From Onchocerca volvulus (taxonomy: Eukaryota; Nematoda; Chromadorea; Rhabditida; Onchocercidae), in the NCBI GenBank assembly GCA_000499405.2, contig HG738139.1, positions 8,642,616 through 8,706,615 on the forward strand: 64,000 nucleotides of DNA, written 5' to 3'. Shown one piece after another: positions 28,639 through 42,263 of the stretch. Position numbers and translations under genes: made by a program. The notes beneath the pieces were generated by a model that was not told the origin of the DNA, did no database searches, and saw only the letters and a list, made by a program, of their open reading frames with translations. How positions within the stretch are numbered: the stretch's first letter is position 1; the number at the start of each line of letters is the position of its first letter.

Positions 28639-31600
28639 AAAAAGGGATGAATAAATCTTGAATAAAAAAAAGATAAAGCAATATTAAAGAGCGTTAAGCA
28701 AAAATAAAATAAAAACAACGACCACCTCTAAACCATATGTTTTCACTAAAACAAAACAAATCACAATGTCATACATGTTAAAAACAAGAAATGTCTTATC
28801 TCTGCTTTCTAGATAATCAACACTGATTAAAGCTTTTAAACAAAATCAAACTGAAAATGAAATGATCCAAACAAGCGCATTAAAATTATGCATACTCAGC
28901 AGCAACTTATACAGGACTTTAAAATGAAGAAGCACTTACCACTCATTTGACGATTATGCTTAATTTTTTGAAAAAGCATTGTATTGTTCGCATCATTTCC
29001 AATACCCATATGCCGCTTCTCCGATATCGATCTGCAAAAGCAAGCTTTCCTTGCAAAAAAACTAAAAAAACAGCTTTTGTCGCACAAAAACTTTAAAAAA
29101 GTTACTACAATTGTTAAAAAAACGCACACTCTCTTTCATTGCAATTCTAAGATTTCTTTTATGTAGCATTTTTTGATGTTTTTTGATTTCAAATATAATT
29201 TTTCAAGACTTTATATCATGAAATATTTTTTGACTTTTATATCGTGAAATATTTTTTTATAGCAACTTTTACAAGTAAGCTGACTTTCTGGCAGGATTTT
29301 TTCGACTGAAAGCACTGATATCAACATGGTTCATTTCATCTTCTGATATACATTTCTGCCTATCGCTTGAGATAGAATCCAAATCTTCATTTGTATTTCT
29401 GGAAAGAACACTGAAGATGAAACAAAAGAGCATTCATTAAACATAAGTTTCCGATATATTTTAATAATTCTAAAACATGCAAACTTAGAATTGAGCATTT
29501 CAAATCGACAAACGTATAGAAATGATCACTTCAAGATAGGAATCAGTAGTATGATTCCGGTAAATATAATCGTCATTCAAATAGCGCATATCAATAATGT
29601 ATAATAAATATTTGAGCGGTTTAATAAGAAATAAGAAACTGAATAGTAATTATTTTATAGTTTAGGACAAAAGAATTCATATATGGTTATGTTCAACTCT
29701 TGAGAAAAATTTTCACAGAAAATGAGAAAATCTGAGGATAATAAAGAAATATTACAAAGAATGCTCGCCCGAACTACTAAGTCGATGTCTTGACATGTCT
29801 GCATTATAATCATTTGAAGTTCTTTGATTTTTTACGATCGCTTCATCATTATCTGCAGATGAAATATGTATAATTAAAATTATTTATATGTATTTCCATA
29901 TAGCCTCCGAGTTTTATATACAATGAATTTAAATGAAAGGTTAAATAATAACTCGATCTTCCCTATTGGCGACACTTGATCTTAGTTGACATGTGATTGT
30001 ATCACTCACGAGATGACTGCTGACATAATTTGACATTTTAATATCTATGCACGGCTATAATTCTATAAGAAATAGATGAAATTACCATCAATCAAAAATT
30101 ACCTTCGGATTTTGTTCGATATCCATCATGCGCTTTAGAACTCTTACAATATGGAATCATCCTTGTATCTGGAGAATCATTACTATGGCGTAATTCAACT
30201 TTTCTTGCAACTTTTAAACATACATTACTTGCGTTCGGTCCTAAATACAAAAGATTTCAGTGAACAGACATTTTAAACATTATTTTTGCAATACTTCCAA
30301 CGCAATCCGTTTTAAATTTACATAAAGCAATTCCCAGCATTTACCTAAGTTTTTCAGACATCTAGTGATAGCATCACTAGCCTCCGAATTCTTTGTCATT
30401 CGTCTCAAATCAATATCTTCAATTCCAATTAATTGATCATTCAACTGTAATCTTCCATCTTTGTATGCAGCACCACCATGCAAAACCTGAGATAGTGTGT
30501 AATTGTGATTTTTCAGCAGTTAACTTTTCAGAGCAAATAACGATGCTAGAACGAACAGTATTCGGAAAGCACCACTAGAATTGAAAAAGCGGTACCAATC
30601 CAAGTCTAATAAGATATTCAGCAAACATCTGGAAGTCAGTTAAATATAGAACTAACTTTTTTGACAAATATTCCACAATCATGACGTGTACCATCAGGCT
30701 TCATGATGGCTCTCGCTTTTAAGCTTATACCCAATCCAGCACTTCCCGTTTCATTCAAAGCAATCTTCAATGTCAAAATCTCCTCTCTGCAATTTTTATT
30801 TGATTTTTTAGGACAAAGAATATCATTCATCTTGTAAAAGAACCATTTTAATTACTTGCAGATAGAATCAAGCCATAGGATTCTTTCATGTTGCCTGAAA
30901 TGCCTCTAATGATTTTGCTCGTAATGGAGATTAACACTTTGTGAAATGACCTTCAGCAATTTAATTTTATCTACAGAGTTTAATAATCAGAAAAACATCT
31001 TCCTAAAATCTTTTTATAGTTCTTCCATTCTCAAATTTCGACCAATGCATTAAAAGTAAATGATGTTCAACACTTCATTTGTCTTCAAGAACCAACTGAA
31101 CAAAATTACTAATTAAGTATACCCATATTGTTCCGTCCCTTCATTGGCTCTTCTTTCTTGGTGACAACATTTTCGATCGTCATGGTTACTTTTAGCTGTT
31201 GTTGAATTCTGGTTTTCGTTTTCCTGATTTCCAAGACGCGAAACTAATAAGTTTATTGAATCACCAACATTCAGTTTTTTGAGACGTTCGACCATATCAT
31301 TTTGGGTAAGTTCAGTTGTTTTCTCACCATTGATCTAGAATTTCAACAGAAAGTCTAAAATTTGTTTTAGAGGAAGTAACAAAGCAAGTGGGAAGATTAT
31401 AATCATTTCTACACATTTAAAACGAAATTCCGAAATGTCATATATAAATTAGAGTAGTTATTGCACTCTTAGAATAGAAATAAAACAAATATTCAGCATT
31501 GCACTTGATGATATATAAAATCATAATCATTTCTACAAAAAAAATTATTACCTCTAATAACCGATCACCAGCTCTTAATTTATTTACTGCAGCACCATCT

Positions 31601-34600
31601 GCTTTCACAGTTCCAATATAAAATAATCGTTCACCTCTACCAGTTTCGCGACTCGTAATGGTAAAACCAAATCCGCCACTTCCTGAGATAAGTTTATTAA
31701 TTGTCGAACAAAACTAGAAAATGGTAAAGTATTTCTTATTTGTTCATCTTCTATTCACAATTCCTATAATCACCACTGGAATATTCTTATATTTTGAGAA
31801 ACTGCCATCTTCGCAACTATTCATGGAAATCAACAAATAGCAAAAAATAGATTAGAACATGATCATACTTTTAACAATTTCAACTGGAAATGTTGTTCCA
31901 AGAACTGTTGTATTAGCCTGCTGTAATGCAGATAGTATTGGCCGCTTCTGCAAACTGTTCGCTGATAATTGACTACGATGAGAGATTACTGAAAATTAAA
32001 AAAAAAAAAAATTAACAAATTTGCAAGAAAATTATTAGGATCACTATTATTTAATAATCTCTACATCATTAAAATATACTGCATAATAAAGCATAATCAT
32101 TCAACAGAATTATTTGAATATTCAATTCTGTGTCCTTCAGATACTTCAATAATATGCATGATACGAAAGGTACCGATCTCCCAAAACATAATGAAAGATC
32201 CTAGCATTTACTCATTTTAGCTTCTCTGCTATGTTGTTCGTAATTCAAAATAATAAATGTAAAAAGTAACCACTAATATCACTAAGCTAGCTAACTTTAT
32301 TTATTTTTTTCTTTTAACGCGATGCTTTTAATGTTAAAAACATAGTCAGATCTAAAATAAATAAACATATATTCGTATATCAGATATTTACCGTTCTGAA
32401 AAGATAAAAACCATATATTCATAATTGTTCATAATTGCTTATTCATAATTCTTATTCATGTTTTATGTAACAATTTATACTTTCATTCGGAGTTGCACTA
32501 TTGCCTTACACTTTACATTGCTTGCATATCGTCTTGAATTACAGAGGAATTTCCAACCGTCATTAATAAAATAGTCTCATAAATTTTATTAAATAATTTC
32601 TGGACTGACAGTTCAATAACTTACTATCACTCGTAAATGTCTCTATGGAACGATCGATTGTCAAACTTGGGTGAGCAACTGCTTGTATTTCATGTAAATA
32701 GGCACGCGCTCTTGAGATCGACATCTATAAAGTGCAGTTGAAGTTGCTGAAGCATTATCTATTTACTTATGTAATTTCAACTAATTGTCGAAACAACCCG
32801 AAAGGTGTAATTACTGTAAAAAGGAGTATTAAAGGGAATGACAAGCGGATAAATATGTGGTTAAAATTACATTAAAAAAGACATGTGGTTAAATTTACCG
32901 CCAAAACGCTCCGATTTACAAGCAAACAAAGTGAAATCGACCAATCACAAGGCGACACGTTCAAAATCAGGAAAGGAGGGGGAATCCCAAAGGTTAAAAG
33001 ATTCGGATTTTGGAGCAGAATCATTTCAAGTTCGACAGCAATTGACAACAGGTCAAATTCGGAGTTCTTACACCGACATAGGAACAGTTTTACAACGACA
33101 CAGATCGACACAGTAATCGACAATTCAATTATTCTATTCTTCACTACGAGTGACAAAGGAAAGAATAATCCAGTAATCAATTTGCTTGGATAATCTCAAA
33201 TAACTGTTACGAAGAATCACTCCTCCATCAATCAATAAAACTTTTTACAAAAAGATTCGTCTTTATCACAAAATAAACAAGAAACTTTCCCGATATCATT
33301 TATTTGTACATGAATGAGCAAGGGAATAAGTCTGATGATTGGCCGTAAAACTTACTCATTCTGTGATAAAAATCATTTGCCAAATATTAGTAAAACCTCA
33401 CGAATTGATGGAGCCGACTTTACATTATTTTTAATTATTAACCTGATAAACAGGACGCTGATTGATTTCCACAATGCGATCACCAACCCGAAGACGCCCA
33501 TCGCTACCAACCCGACCTTCATCATCAATTTGTCGGATCTCCACAGCTTGCAAGTGCATATTATTTGCTGGGTCATACACCGGTGAAATCTAAAGAGAAG
33601 AAACAAAAATTTCAAAGTTCCAAAATTAAATAAACATATGATTATCGGCTTTCATGTTCTTTGATTTTTCCACAGATGAAGGAAAATATAGTGACCATCT
33701 ACAAATTTTTATTATTGATTCGCTGCATATAGTTGATCAAAGTGGATTGATTGAGAAGCGAAAAGAAATTAGTGATGTGTTTTTGATATATGATTAAAGG
33801 CATAACTCTTTCGGTTTACTCTGTTCTTCAACAGATACCCTACTTTTCCTCGTTAGTAAAAAGCATGTTTGAACATTAAAAAATAACATCAGATCGCCAG
33901 TCAAGATGATAATATAATAAATATTAATGAAGACAAGTATAATAAGAGGAAGAATTGACATACCTCAATACCTAACTGCATATTAATAGTGCTATCTGAA
34001 AATGTAATTACTGTTTGTCCTCGATTTGCTGCCTCCATTAGTGGTATTAATTTCGAACTTTTCATGTCTGTTTTTATTGCACAACTTTTAATATCATTTG
34101 CTAGTTTTTCTTCCAATCGTTCTTTAGCATCAAAAAAATTGTCAGTGAGACGCGATTTCCTAGTGGATGATCGAGTCATCGGTGATTCTTTCGTAAAAGT
34201 TGACGATTCTTGTGATGACAGATGGTCAACATCTGAAAAGAAAAAAATATTAATTAGTTTAATCTAAGTAAGTCTTTGGGAAAGATAGCATTAATAAATG
34301 ACGAATTTAAAGCAGATTCTCAATGAATAATGAAAAGCAATGAGACTGAAGATGTATTTTTCAATCTCTTGTATTTCCTTGAAAAACTAAGAGATACATG
34401 CTTTATCATAATATAAATACAACAAAGAAAAATTAAACTTCTTTGTTCCTATCCAAACATCTAATAAAAAGTCGAAGATATAAAAAATCAAATCTATTAC
34501 AAAAGAAATTAAAAACCTGGAGAAATAGTAACCCGATATTTACTTCTCGGTGACCCGCTAACATTTTTTAAGGCAGAATGATAGATACGACGCGTGCTCG

Positions 34601-37600
34601 ATACACCAGTACGTTTCTGATCGAAATGTGTAGATGGAGAAGTTGATGGAGAAACAGATTCAGAGACCATTATAACTGAGGATGAAGATGGCTTTTGTTG
34701 CAGTATGTGCGTGTTGTCCGGAATCACTTGTAAACCATCAGCTAAATTAAATTATTTAATGTTGCTTTATTAATCACATCATCGCTAATCATGCAACTGA
34801 AATATAATAGTAAAAAAACCTCTATGTAATCCTGTTTGTAAGCGTCTATCAATTATATTAGAAAATATCTCATTAAAATTACTTTTTAAATTAATTTAGA
34901 AAAAATGTTGTTCAAAAAAAAAAAAAAAAAGAAACCTCCAAGATCATTGCTGAAAACCTTAATTTCATCTCAACAATTCGAAATACTTTTTAAAAGCCAT
35001 CAGCTACTAGCAAAAGAATCAAATAAAGTTTTAATCGCAAGTAAAACGAACTTGGCGCAACAGTAATATTCGTTATTTCAACAATATCACCATCGCTGGA
35101 ACTTGAAATGATGTTTAATTTACCATCCAGAGTACTTTCTGTTGATGCGGCGGTTTTTGCAGTTGGCGAAGAACTTGACGATATTATTCCGGTGTTGGCA
35201 AAACGAGAGGAACTTGTTGGGGCCGAATCCATTATAACATAACTCGGTTCATCGTAGATGGCTAATATCTAAAACAGATATTTATTCACATGAGAAGTCA
35301 TTCGCTTCACCAAAATTTATTTAATGAAATTGAATTATGGGATTGTTAGAGAGTTAAAAAAGTTCAGATAAAAAGTTCATTTTATGGGAATTTTGAGCAT
35401 TTATCTACTTTTTATCAAGCGTTTATTTCATCGATGTGGAACTTATGATTCCGAAAGTCAATTCCTTGTTCTTTCTATTTTCATCTTCTTTACTTTAATT
35501 TTATCTAATTCACTAGTGCATGATTTTTGCAATAAAGCTGGAAGATTTGAAACCTTGCATGGTTTTCACTAACCTGATCATTATTCTCATCAAAAACATC
35601 AAAAAGCTGATCATCGGGATCCAGAATGCCACCATCTCGTAAGCATTCAACACGATGAACAAATACGTAGTGTTCTGCTGGCTATAAATTCTAGCACGCT
35701 AACAATGTAAATGGGTCAATAAAGTGGACAAGAAAAAGTCAGGTATTCCTTTCATGCCACAGATTATGATGAATACCTGACCATTACCTGTCCAAATTTA
35801 GACTAAGGTTTAATTAAAGTTCACTTACTGTAACATAATTTGCATTCTGTTGGCAGTGTACGACACCAGTGGGACCGATAGCAGCACTGTTTGTTGTTGT
35901 TGACATGAGGTGATGATAATGTGATTAGCATGTACAATAAAGGAGAGAAGTTCCTTGATTTTCTGAGAGGTTTTCTCTTATTCGATATGTATTAGAAAGA
36001 GAGAGAAGAATGTCAGATAAATAATGACCATTCTTTTCATAATCGTATTCATAGTATTCTTTATTGTGATGATAAGAGTTTATAGTGACAATAGAATGAC
36101 CAATGAGAGAGAAAATAACAGTGTATATGTTTGCGAACTGAAGAGTAATATAAAGTGATCATTAAATATTTAGCAGCAATCCATTTTTATCACTATCTCC
36201 TGCATCAACAAAATTGAATTAAAACAAATTGACCACAAAGACCTTTTATGATAATTGGGATCAGAAACACAACCGAAATAGGCATACTATTTTTGAGATC
36301 TAAGACTTTCGCAACGCATTTCAAGTTATGCATTAATTCAATGATTCACTGACATCTTTTGCAAGATTTTTTGCGAAAAAATGAAATTCTAAAGGAATTA
36401 ATGCGTTACTCAAGTATTACCTTTACTTGCATACGTAAATCTAACTGTGATATTTTATTTAGATATTATTTAATTCTATTCATAGTTTCGACATAAAAAT
36501 GAATATTTTACATATTTCCCTTCATTTCACATTATCTAATTCTGATTGAGTTACAATTTTTCACTTTCTAACTCTACGTCCTCTCATATCAAGAATCTGA
36601 TCTGAAAAAGCGTCATAAGCAAACAATTTGTAAGTGAATTATAAGACGAAGGATGGTAATTACTATTAATTAAACAAAATATGTGACATCAAATAGGTTA
36701 TCCCTTCTTAACCGGGGTGATACTACAATGAATTCGTATTTTAATTCAGTCATTAAATTTAAACTGATTCATTTTACGAAATTATTCAAAAAGAAAAAAA
36801 ACTAAAGATTAATAGATTTTCACCACTCACTACATTTATCTTCTTCGGAGCATTGCGCGCTTTTGTCGCATATTATTTTATATCGAAAATAAGCTAAGAA
36901 AAGCTTACTGTGGCTATTTTAAATCAGAAAGCCATGATATGAAGTGACCAGAATGGGAAAGGTTGACACCTGTCATCCGTGCTTCCAGGTATGAATGGAT
37001 GGTTAGCAAAGGGAAATATTTTCAAATAATGTAGGTAGATAGACAAGTAGAGACTTCGAATTCTCAGAGGGATGAAAGTTTCCCGTGTCTGCTGAATTTA
37101 ATGAAATTAAAAAAGAAATAATCGAAGCGTATGAGTGACCTCTGGAATTATCTACAGTTTGTATAGGTGTGGCCCGGAGAATACATATTTTGTTCTAATC
37201 TCGATCAATCGATCGATTTGCTTATGCCATGGTGACGATGATCGATACCATACGAAGGAAACATAACAGAGGAGACGCCCATCCGTTGATCACCCACCTG
37301 CATCATACTACATACATGCACATACAAACAGATGCAGCTACCTGCGTGCATATGCACACGCATCGTGCATGTCATCATCCTCTGCTATGCAATATAATTA
37401 TGAAAACTATTCCGAGAAATCCCGATGGCATCTTGTTGATCATCTGGGATATCTGGGATATCGTGAAAGATTTTTCCCCTTGCTTCCTCCCATATTTTCT
37501 TTGTCACTAGATCTCCCGATCTAACGACAAATTCAGTCATATAAGGCAATCATTCAACGAGTATCCCGATTTGTCTTATATTCCATTCCATAAGGTCACA

Positions 37601-39115
37601 TCTAACATCAGCACACATAAAGGTCAAATAGAGAGATAAAATGTAAACCATAATTGTAAGATTAAAATATTCCAAAAAACTACGAAATTAAATAACTGCA
37701 CGACACAGATACCTCAAAAGTATTTGAACTTTGTCATTCAAGCTTAATGCATCCTTTTTGCTATTTTCCAACTGACATAAATAAGTATCATACTGTTTCT
37801 AAGATGTGTGATTTCTTTGATTTGCCTATCATTCATTCTGCCAATGATTCCTAACTTATTATTATCACTTTCATTATCACTTATCGTCTTTATTATCACC
37901 TTCTATTGATTTCCAACAAATAGCAAAGATAAGCAAAATAGAAATGACCAGATGGATGTTTGATAAAGAATTGACAACTTTTAAAAATTGTCAGATTTCA
38001 AAACAAACTTGTCAGATTATTTTGCTTTTGACACTGGCGAGTTATAACACAACTGATGATTGTCGAGAAGTAAAATAGGTCCACATTGAGAGTTACAAAT
38101 TATCATCAAATCAATAAACTTCGAGCAAAAATATTAATCCAAGATTGAACAATAACTTTTTTTTTTGCTAAATGATGATCAAAAGGTATTGAAGAAAAAC
38201 TCTTTCCCTCATTAATCTAGAAATGATTCTCTTACTGCTATTCTACAGTAATTATTCGAAATACCATCGGATATTCGGAAACACAATGTGATTCATCATT
38301 TGTTTTACAGTAAGGTTTTTCCTCTTAGTTCTCTCTTCATTCGAGAGATTCATTTGTTTATGGAATTTTGAATTATTTTCTAAAATAATGCCATGAAAAA
38401 GATCATAGCATTGACAATATATAAGTAATTTTTAAAGGAAATATAATTTAATTATATGAAAGCTTTCTTCTAAGTTCCATACGATTTCTTCGGTACAGCT
38501 AAGATTCATCACATCTTTCCACAAGAGGAAAAAAAAGGGAAGAGAACGTTTCGGAGATCAGAAATGGTTGAAATCCATATTCTGTTTGTTTGACATCAAA
38601 TAAATATTCATTAAGTATTGTGCAGATTGCTATTACGGTTTGTGAAGAATGAAAAATGCAAACTTTGGGGAAACTAATCAACTATTATTATTATTATTAT
38701 TATTCATATGGCCACAGAACCGATTTTGTTGATATTAATGTGAGCACTGTAATCATCGTACACTGCCAATTATAAACTATGAAATTTCATTTTTTTAAAA
38801 ATATGATCAATGAATTCAAAAGTGATTACAATTTTTATGGTTTTGATTTATAATTCAATTATTATATTCTCACCGCTAATTTAATTGTCAGAAATTCTAG
38901 AAAATTTTGAAAAGACTTAACAAATTTATTAAGTCTAATTTTTCAAAATAATTGCATATAATTAATTGGCAAAATAAGGTTTGGAAACTTGCCTTTCCGG
39001 TAGCTTTTTTGTATCGCAAAATAGAAGCTTTAATGAGATCGTTAACAGTCATACAATCGTAGCATGGTACCACCACACCTACGTTACCAAAATGGACCGT
39101 AACTTTTGCTTTCAT
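23578..39115 (-). CDS. par-3: partitioning-defective protein 3 (PAR-3), polarity scaffold
   Basis: Exons on minus: 38993-39115, 35574-35681, 35052-35268, 34517-34741, 33964-34232, 33443-33589, 32625-32724, 31869-31988, 31552-31682, 31123-31334, 30657-30786, 30345-30486, 30103-30240, 29756-29852, 29285-29398, 28940-29031, 28329-28577, 27906-27970, 27650-27830, 27276-27366, 26870-27044, 26650-26832, cassette 26260-26324, 25444-25565, 24966-25292 and 23578-24449. All junctions are in phase, giving about 1564 residues. PAR-3 organises the PAR-6/aPKC complex at the anterior cortex. Visible parts: N-terminal oligomerisation domain (MKAKVTVHFG, then DGGILDPDD), PDZ1 (about 315-396, DGRLRVGDRIVEIN), PDZ2 (about 437-520, GGFGFTITSRE), PDZ3 (about 551-641, GSAGLGISLK and DGRLQLNDQLI), SISEKR, the CR3 aPKC motif RRSISLESM (about 873), NGCMKQAISDAED, then a long Ser/Pro/Gln-rich tail. 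Exon 1 uses a GC donor. Introns hold Helitron fragments. Confidence 0.9.
26260..26324 (-). other. par-3: par-3 65-nt cassette exon (frame-switching if skipped)
   Basis: The minus-strand acceptor is TGCAGAG (two AGs, at 26327-26328 and 26325-26326) and the donor is GAGAG|GTGGGC. The exon codes ELPASGYIRVANSKFYYNFAE. Entering in phase 0 from exon 26650-26832, it leaves in phase 2 and sets the frame that stays open to 23578. If it is skipped, 26650-26832 joins 25444-25565 directly in another frame, which is also open through the next two exons and stops at 24326. The longer product has about 1564 residues and the skipped one about 1293. Confidence 0.6.
27379..27635 (+). mobile_element. Helitron 5' fragment filling a par-3 intron
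   Basis: The plus-strand start TCTATACAATAAAAATGTAA at 27379 matches the 5' end of the other copies, followed by the shared block CAACGTTGCATTCGAATA, CCTGTCACATCTGTGACA and AAGTAAGTGAGCAGACT. The same order is found in reverse near 62430-62200. The fragment begins 13 bases beyond the par-3 exon edge at 27366 and occupies nearly the whole 283-bp intron. The 3' boundary is approximate. Confidence 0.7.
28600..28636 (+). repeat. poly-A tract in a par-3 intron
   Basis: An uninterrupted run of more than 30 A immediately upstream, in minus-strand terms, of par-3 exon 28329-28577. It is the longest homopolymer in the window. It reads as poly-T on the coding strand, so it could form part of a long pyrimidine tract. 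Confidence 0.9.
32883..33265 (+). mobile_element. internally deleted Helitron fragment in a par-3 intron
   Basis: Segments match the large Helitron cluster in the same order as its minus strand. TTACACCGACATAGGAACAG with GTTTTACAACGACACAGAT matches about 61140-61080; GTTACGAAGAATCACTC with ATCAATCAATAAAACTTTT matches about 60165-60115. The Rep coding region lying between those two blocks in the cluster is missing here. It sits in the intron between the two PDZ1 exons. Ends are approximate. Confidence 0.6.
35829..35906 (-). other. par-3: par-3 alternative first exon
   Basis: ATG at 35906 opens 26 codons (MSTTTNSAAIGPTGVVHCQQ and on to NYVT), followed by the strong donor ACA|GTAAGT in phase 0. 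It can join exon 35574-35681 just as the distant exon 1 (38993-39115) does. PAR-3 homologues read straight from the exon 1 sequence into exon 35574-35681, so this exon is an alternative start rather than an internal one. Its product would lack the first half of the N-terminal oligomerisation domain. Confidence 0.55.
38683..38704 (+). repeat. (TTA)n microsatellite
   Basis: About seven perfect TTA/ATT units within the long first intron of par-3. Confidence 0.9.
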
Positions 39116-41975
39116 TTCTTCCACTTAGTATCTTTAAAAAAGGTATTGATTATCCAGCTGAACTGACATTACCAGTCTGCATGATGACATTTGACAATTA
39201 GAAAATATGCAAAATAAATAATTAGCAGACAAAAAATCCCTTTCTTCGATTAAGACGGAATTTTCGACATATATAACGAAGTCAAATGCTAAAAGACAGA
39301 GAGCAAACATTGGTCCCTGAGTTCCTTCCTCCAAAACTGTCAAAAAATGCTTGTTTTCCTTCAATAGGAGCTTGTTAGTAATAAAACCAATCTTCATATT
39401 GTTACCGTAACCACCACAGATTTCAAAATAAAAATGAAATCATTATAAGTTTCGAAGATGAAATAATGAAGATAATAAACTATGAAAATAAGATTATAAT
39501 CAAGTGAGAAAGGTATGATCGTACTGGAATATGAATAATTTAAAAATAAGAAACTGAAAGAATTAACGAAGTTCAAATGAACAGCATTATTAACTTTCAG
39601 TATCATCGATTATCAAAAGGTTGCTAAATAAGAATTGAATCTTTTGGTGGTTGTGATGAGGTATTCCAAAATATTCTTTTTCGAATATTTTTTGATGAAT
39701 CTAAAAAATTGGAAAAAATTCGACTTTTTTTTCACTTTATTTCTAAACTTTTTTGAAGAAAAGTATATTGATAAAGTTGTAACAGAAAATTTCGATGAAA
39801 TGTTGGAAGTTATTTTATTTGTATGTCTATGTGTATGCATGAATTTGAATTGCAAACTCACAAATGTAGAAAAATCAAACTTTCAGAATTCTTGTAATGT
39901 GATACAGGTTACAGGATGAAACAAAATCTGCATCGAAAGAGAAGAATTCAATCATTTTTCTACATCAAATCCAGTGATTGGTAAATTAGAAAAACAGAGA
40001 TAGCAATACGGACGTTCATTTGCAAGCCCATTATAACAGAGGACGATGAAATAAAATTCATTTATCGTTTAAAAAACAAAGAAAAAAAAACAAGAGCAGA
40101 ATATTGATTGATTTTATCGATTATAATGACAAAAATGATAAGAAATATTAAGAAAAGGATGAAAGGGAAGGAAACTCTCATACACAATACCAATTTAAAA
40201 TAATTCCATCTGATTCTGTTCATATCGATTACTTCCCTCTTGAATTTCAAGAAGATGTAAATAGTAATGGGAGAGAAAAGTTTGCAAACGCAAGGTTAGT
40301 TGAATTTCATGTATTATATGCATGAAATCGTCGTAAATTAGCTATTATGAAATGCATAATGTGTCGCAACTAGCTAACAATCTTAATCGTTGAGAAAAAA
40401 TATTTTTTGACACAAATTTAGTAATAAATTTGATGATATAATTTTTTCAGCGAATAGAACCAGAAATGTAGGAATCCGAGCAAAGATTATCTGTCTGTGT
40501 AATTTTTCTTTCAGCAAATTTTATGCATTCATTTGCAAAAAACTTTAAACTAACACATGCCTTAAATACCTCAGCAAGATTACAGCTTTTGAGGACTGGT
40601 TTCGTTGACCCAGGTTAAATGCCCAATTGCAAGCTAATTTTGGCTCTTTTCAGCGAAAGCTATTATATGAACTATTGAGCACTGAGCAATAGGCTTGAAT
40701 ATTGCATATTAATCCATGTATATTTCGTTTTAACAGCCGAAATTCAAATTTCATATTAAAAAATCATTCAATTCACCTTGAATTATCCATCAATCGATGC
40801 ACAAAAGGATAGTTTCTGAACGTATTGGCTGCGACACAATCTAAATTTAGACACAAATGTGCATGATAAATTATGCATATTTTGGTTTAAAATTTAAAAT
40901 CTCATTCGTCCGACCATTTATTTTACATTTCGCTCTGCGATGATGGCAATAAAGGAAGTGCAAGTTAAGTACAATAAACAAGTGAAATTAGCAGCATTCC
41001 ACCGAAAATATATCGATGATATCAGCACAGAAGAAAGGAAAATCCAGACGGATTAGTATCGGTGAGTCATTCGAGAGATTGCAAAGAGAAAGATTTAAAA
41101 TGATTAGTATCAGTGAATTATTTAAATGGATAACATTACACTGGAGAAATACCATCGATGGTAATGACCTTCCTGTCAGGGTATCATGGAGAGATACATA
41201 CTGATATCGCAATATATTCTTTTCTTCGCTGATTTCAAATCATCACTTTTCACAGATTTTCCTTAATTAATTTTTAAATTATTTAAAAATGCTTTGAATT
41301 GATTCGAGAGTTTCTTCTATCTTCACAGAACAAAATGTGCAGTTTCACTTCCTATTATCGAGGATATCTTTCTGCCATGTTTTATGATTTCTGCTTATAT
41401 CTTTTGTGACACTTCATAATTTGCCACAACAACGGTCTGCTATAAGCACTCTATTGGCATTTTAATCAATCATAAAGGAATGATCAGAGAAACGATCAGA
41501 ACGATCAGATTATGATTTATGCATTTAAATTAATATTATGAGCTAACTGAAATAGAAAAGAGCGCTTTACAAATAGTTTGAAAATGATGTTGTTGAATAC
41601 TGAAGGTCAAACAGAAGTCAAATGAAACAATGCATTATATTAAATGAAAATCATTTTTTCGAGTGTCACCTTAACTTTTCAACAATGCAGTCAAAAAATC
41701 TGAAATGAAGAAAATTTATCAATTTAAATTTAGTTTCCTGCAGTAAAAGTCTATATAATATATACTATTCATCACATCTTGAAATTTTAAAGTTCAGCTT
41801 AACAAGTAAAATTAATTCTAAGGAAGAACTGACAGTTGTGCTCCATTAGCATAAATCAGAAGAACATTAAGCTAAATACATAGCAAACATGAGCAGTGGC
41901 TAAAAAAAGTGGTCAATGGTTATCGAACTTTATGAAGCGAAAGTTGCTTAAATTTGGATATCAAGAATTACTTAC
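39116..41975. other. upstream region of par-3, no gene seen
   Basis: AT-rich sequence beyond the par-3 start codon. It presumably contains the long-isoform promoter and 5' UTR. Several 60-95 codon open frames on both strands have random-looking composition and no consistent splice signals. Confidence 0.4.
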
Positions 41976-42263
41976 CTGAATGATATCACGTAAATGCAGC
42001 AAATTGAGAATCGAAGACGATAAGGCCACTATGAACCATGTAGTGATATATAATCTCCTGATATTATCAGTGCTCAATATGTTAGGAAAGGTCAGCAAAT
42101 GGTATGGAACTATTACAAAAATGATAAAAGATTGCTGGAATGTTGAAAATGTAAAAAAGTGCAGACGGGTTGAAAGCTTTGTCGATATTATCAGAGCGAA
42201 TAACTGGCTCTGCTTTTCTTTTTTTATATCATTCAAGTATTTATTTAACCCATAGATACATAT
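41976..42263 (-). CDS. exon-like ORF, hydrophobic, unassigned
   Basis: The minus-strand frame is open from 42263 to a strong donor (ATTCAG|GTAAGT) at 41976. The peptide has two hydrophobic stretches, FIIFVIVPYHLLTF and ITTWFIVALSSSIL, separated by a short polar loop. This resembles the last helices of a seven-transmembrane receptor, but no NPxxY-type motif is present. No start codon, upstream acceptor or downstream exon was found. It may be one exon of an unrecognised membrane protein, a decayed chemoreceptor, or chance. Confidence 0.22.

Noticed and set aside
28391..28718. Frames on both strands across the poly-A tract
   Set aside because: Poly-Lys and poly-Phe from the homopolymer; the true coding part is par-3 exon 28329-28577 on minus.
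37229..37510. 93-codon plus-strand frame, His/Thr-rich
   Set aside because: It follows from a CAT/TGCA-rich low-complexity stretch in the first intron of par-3 and has no splice support.
39116..39124. Upstream start for par-3 at 39124
   Set aside because: The codon there is GTG. The ATG at 39115 gives the N-terminus expected for PAR-3.
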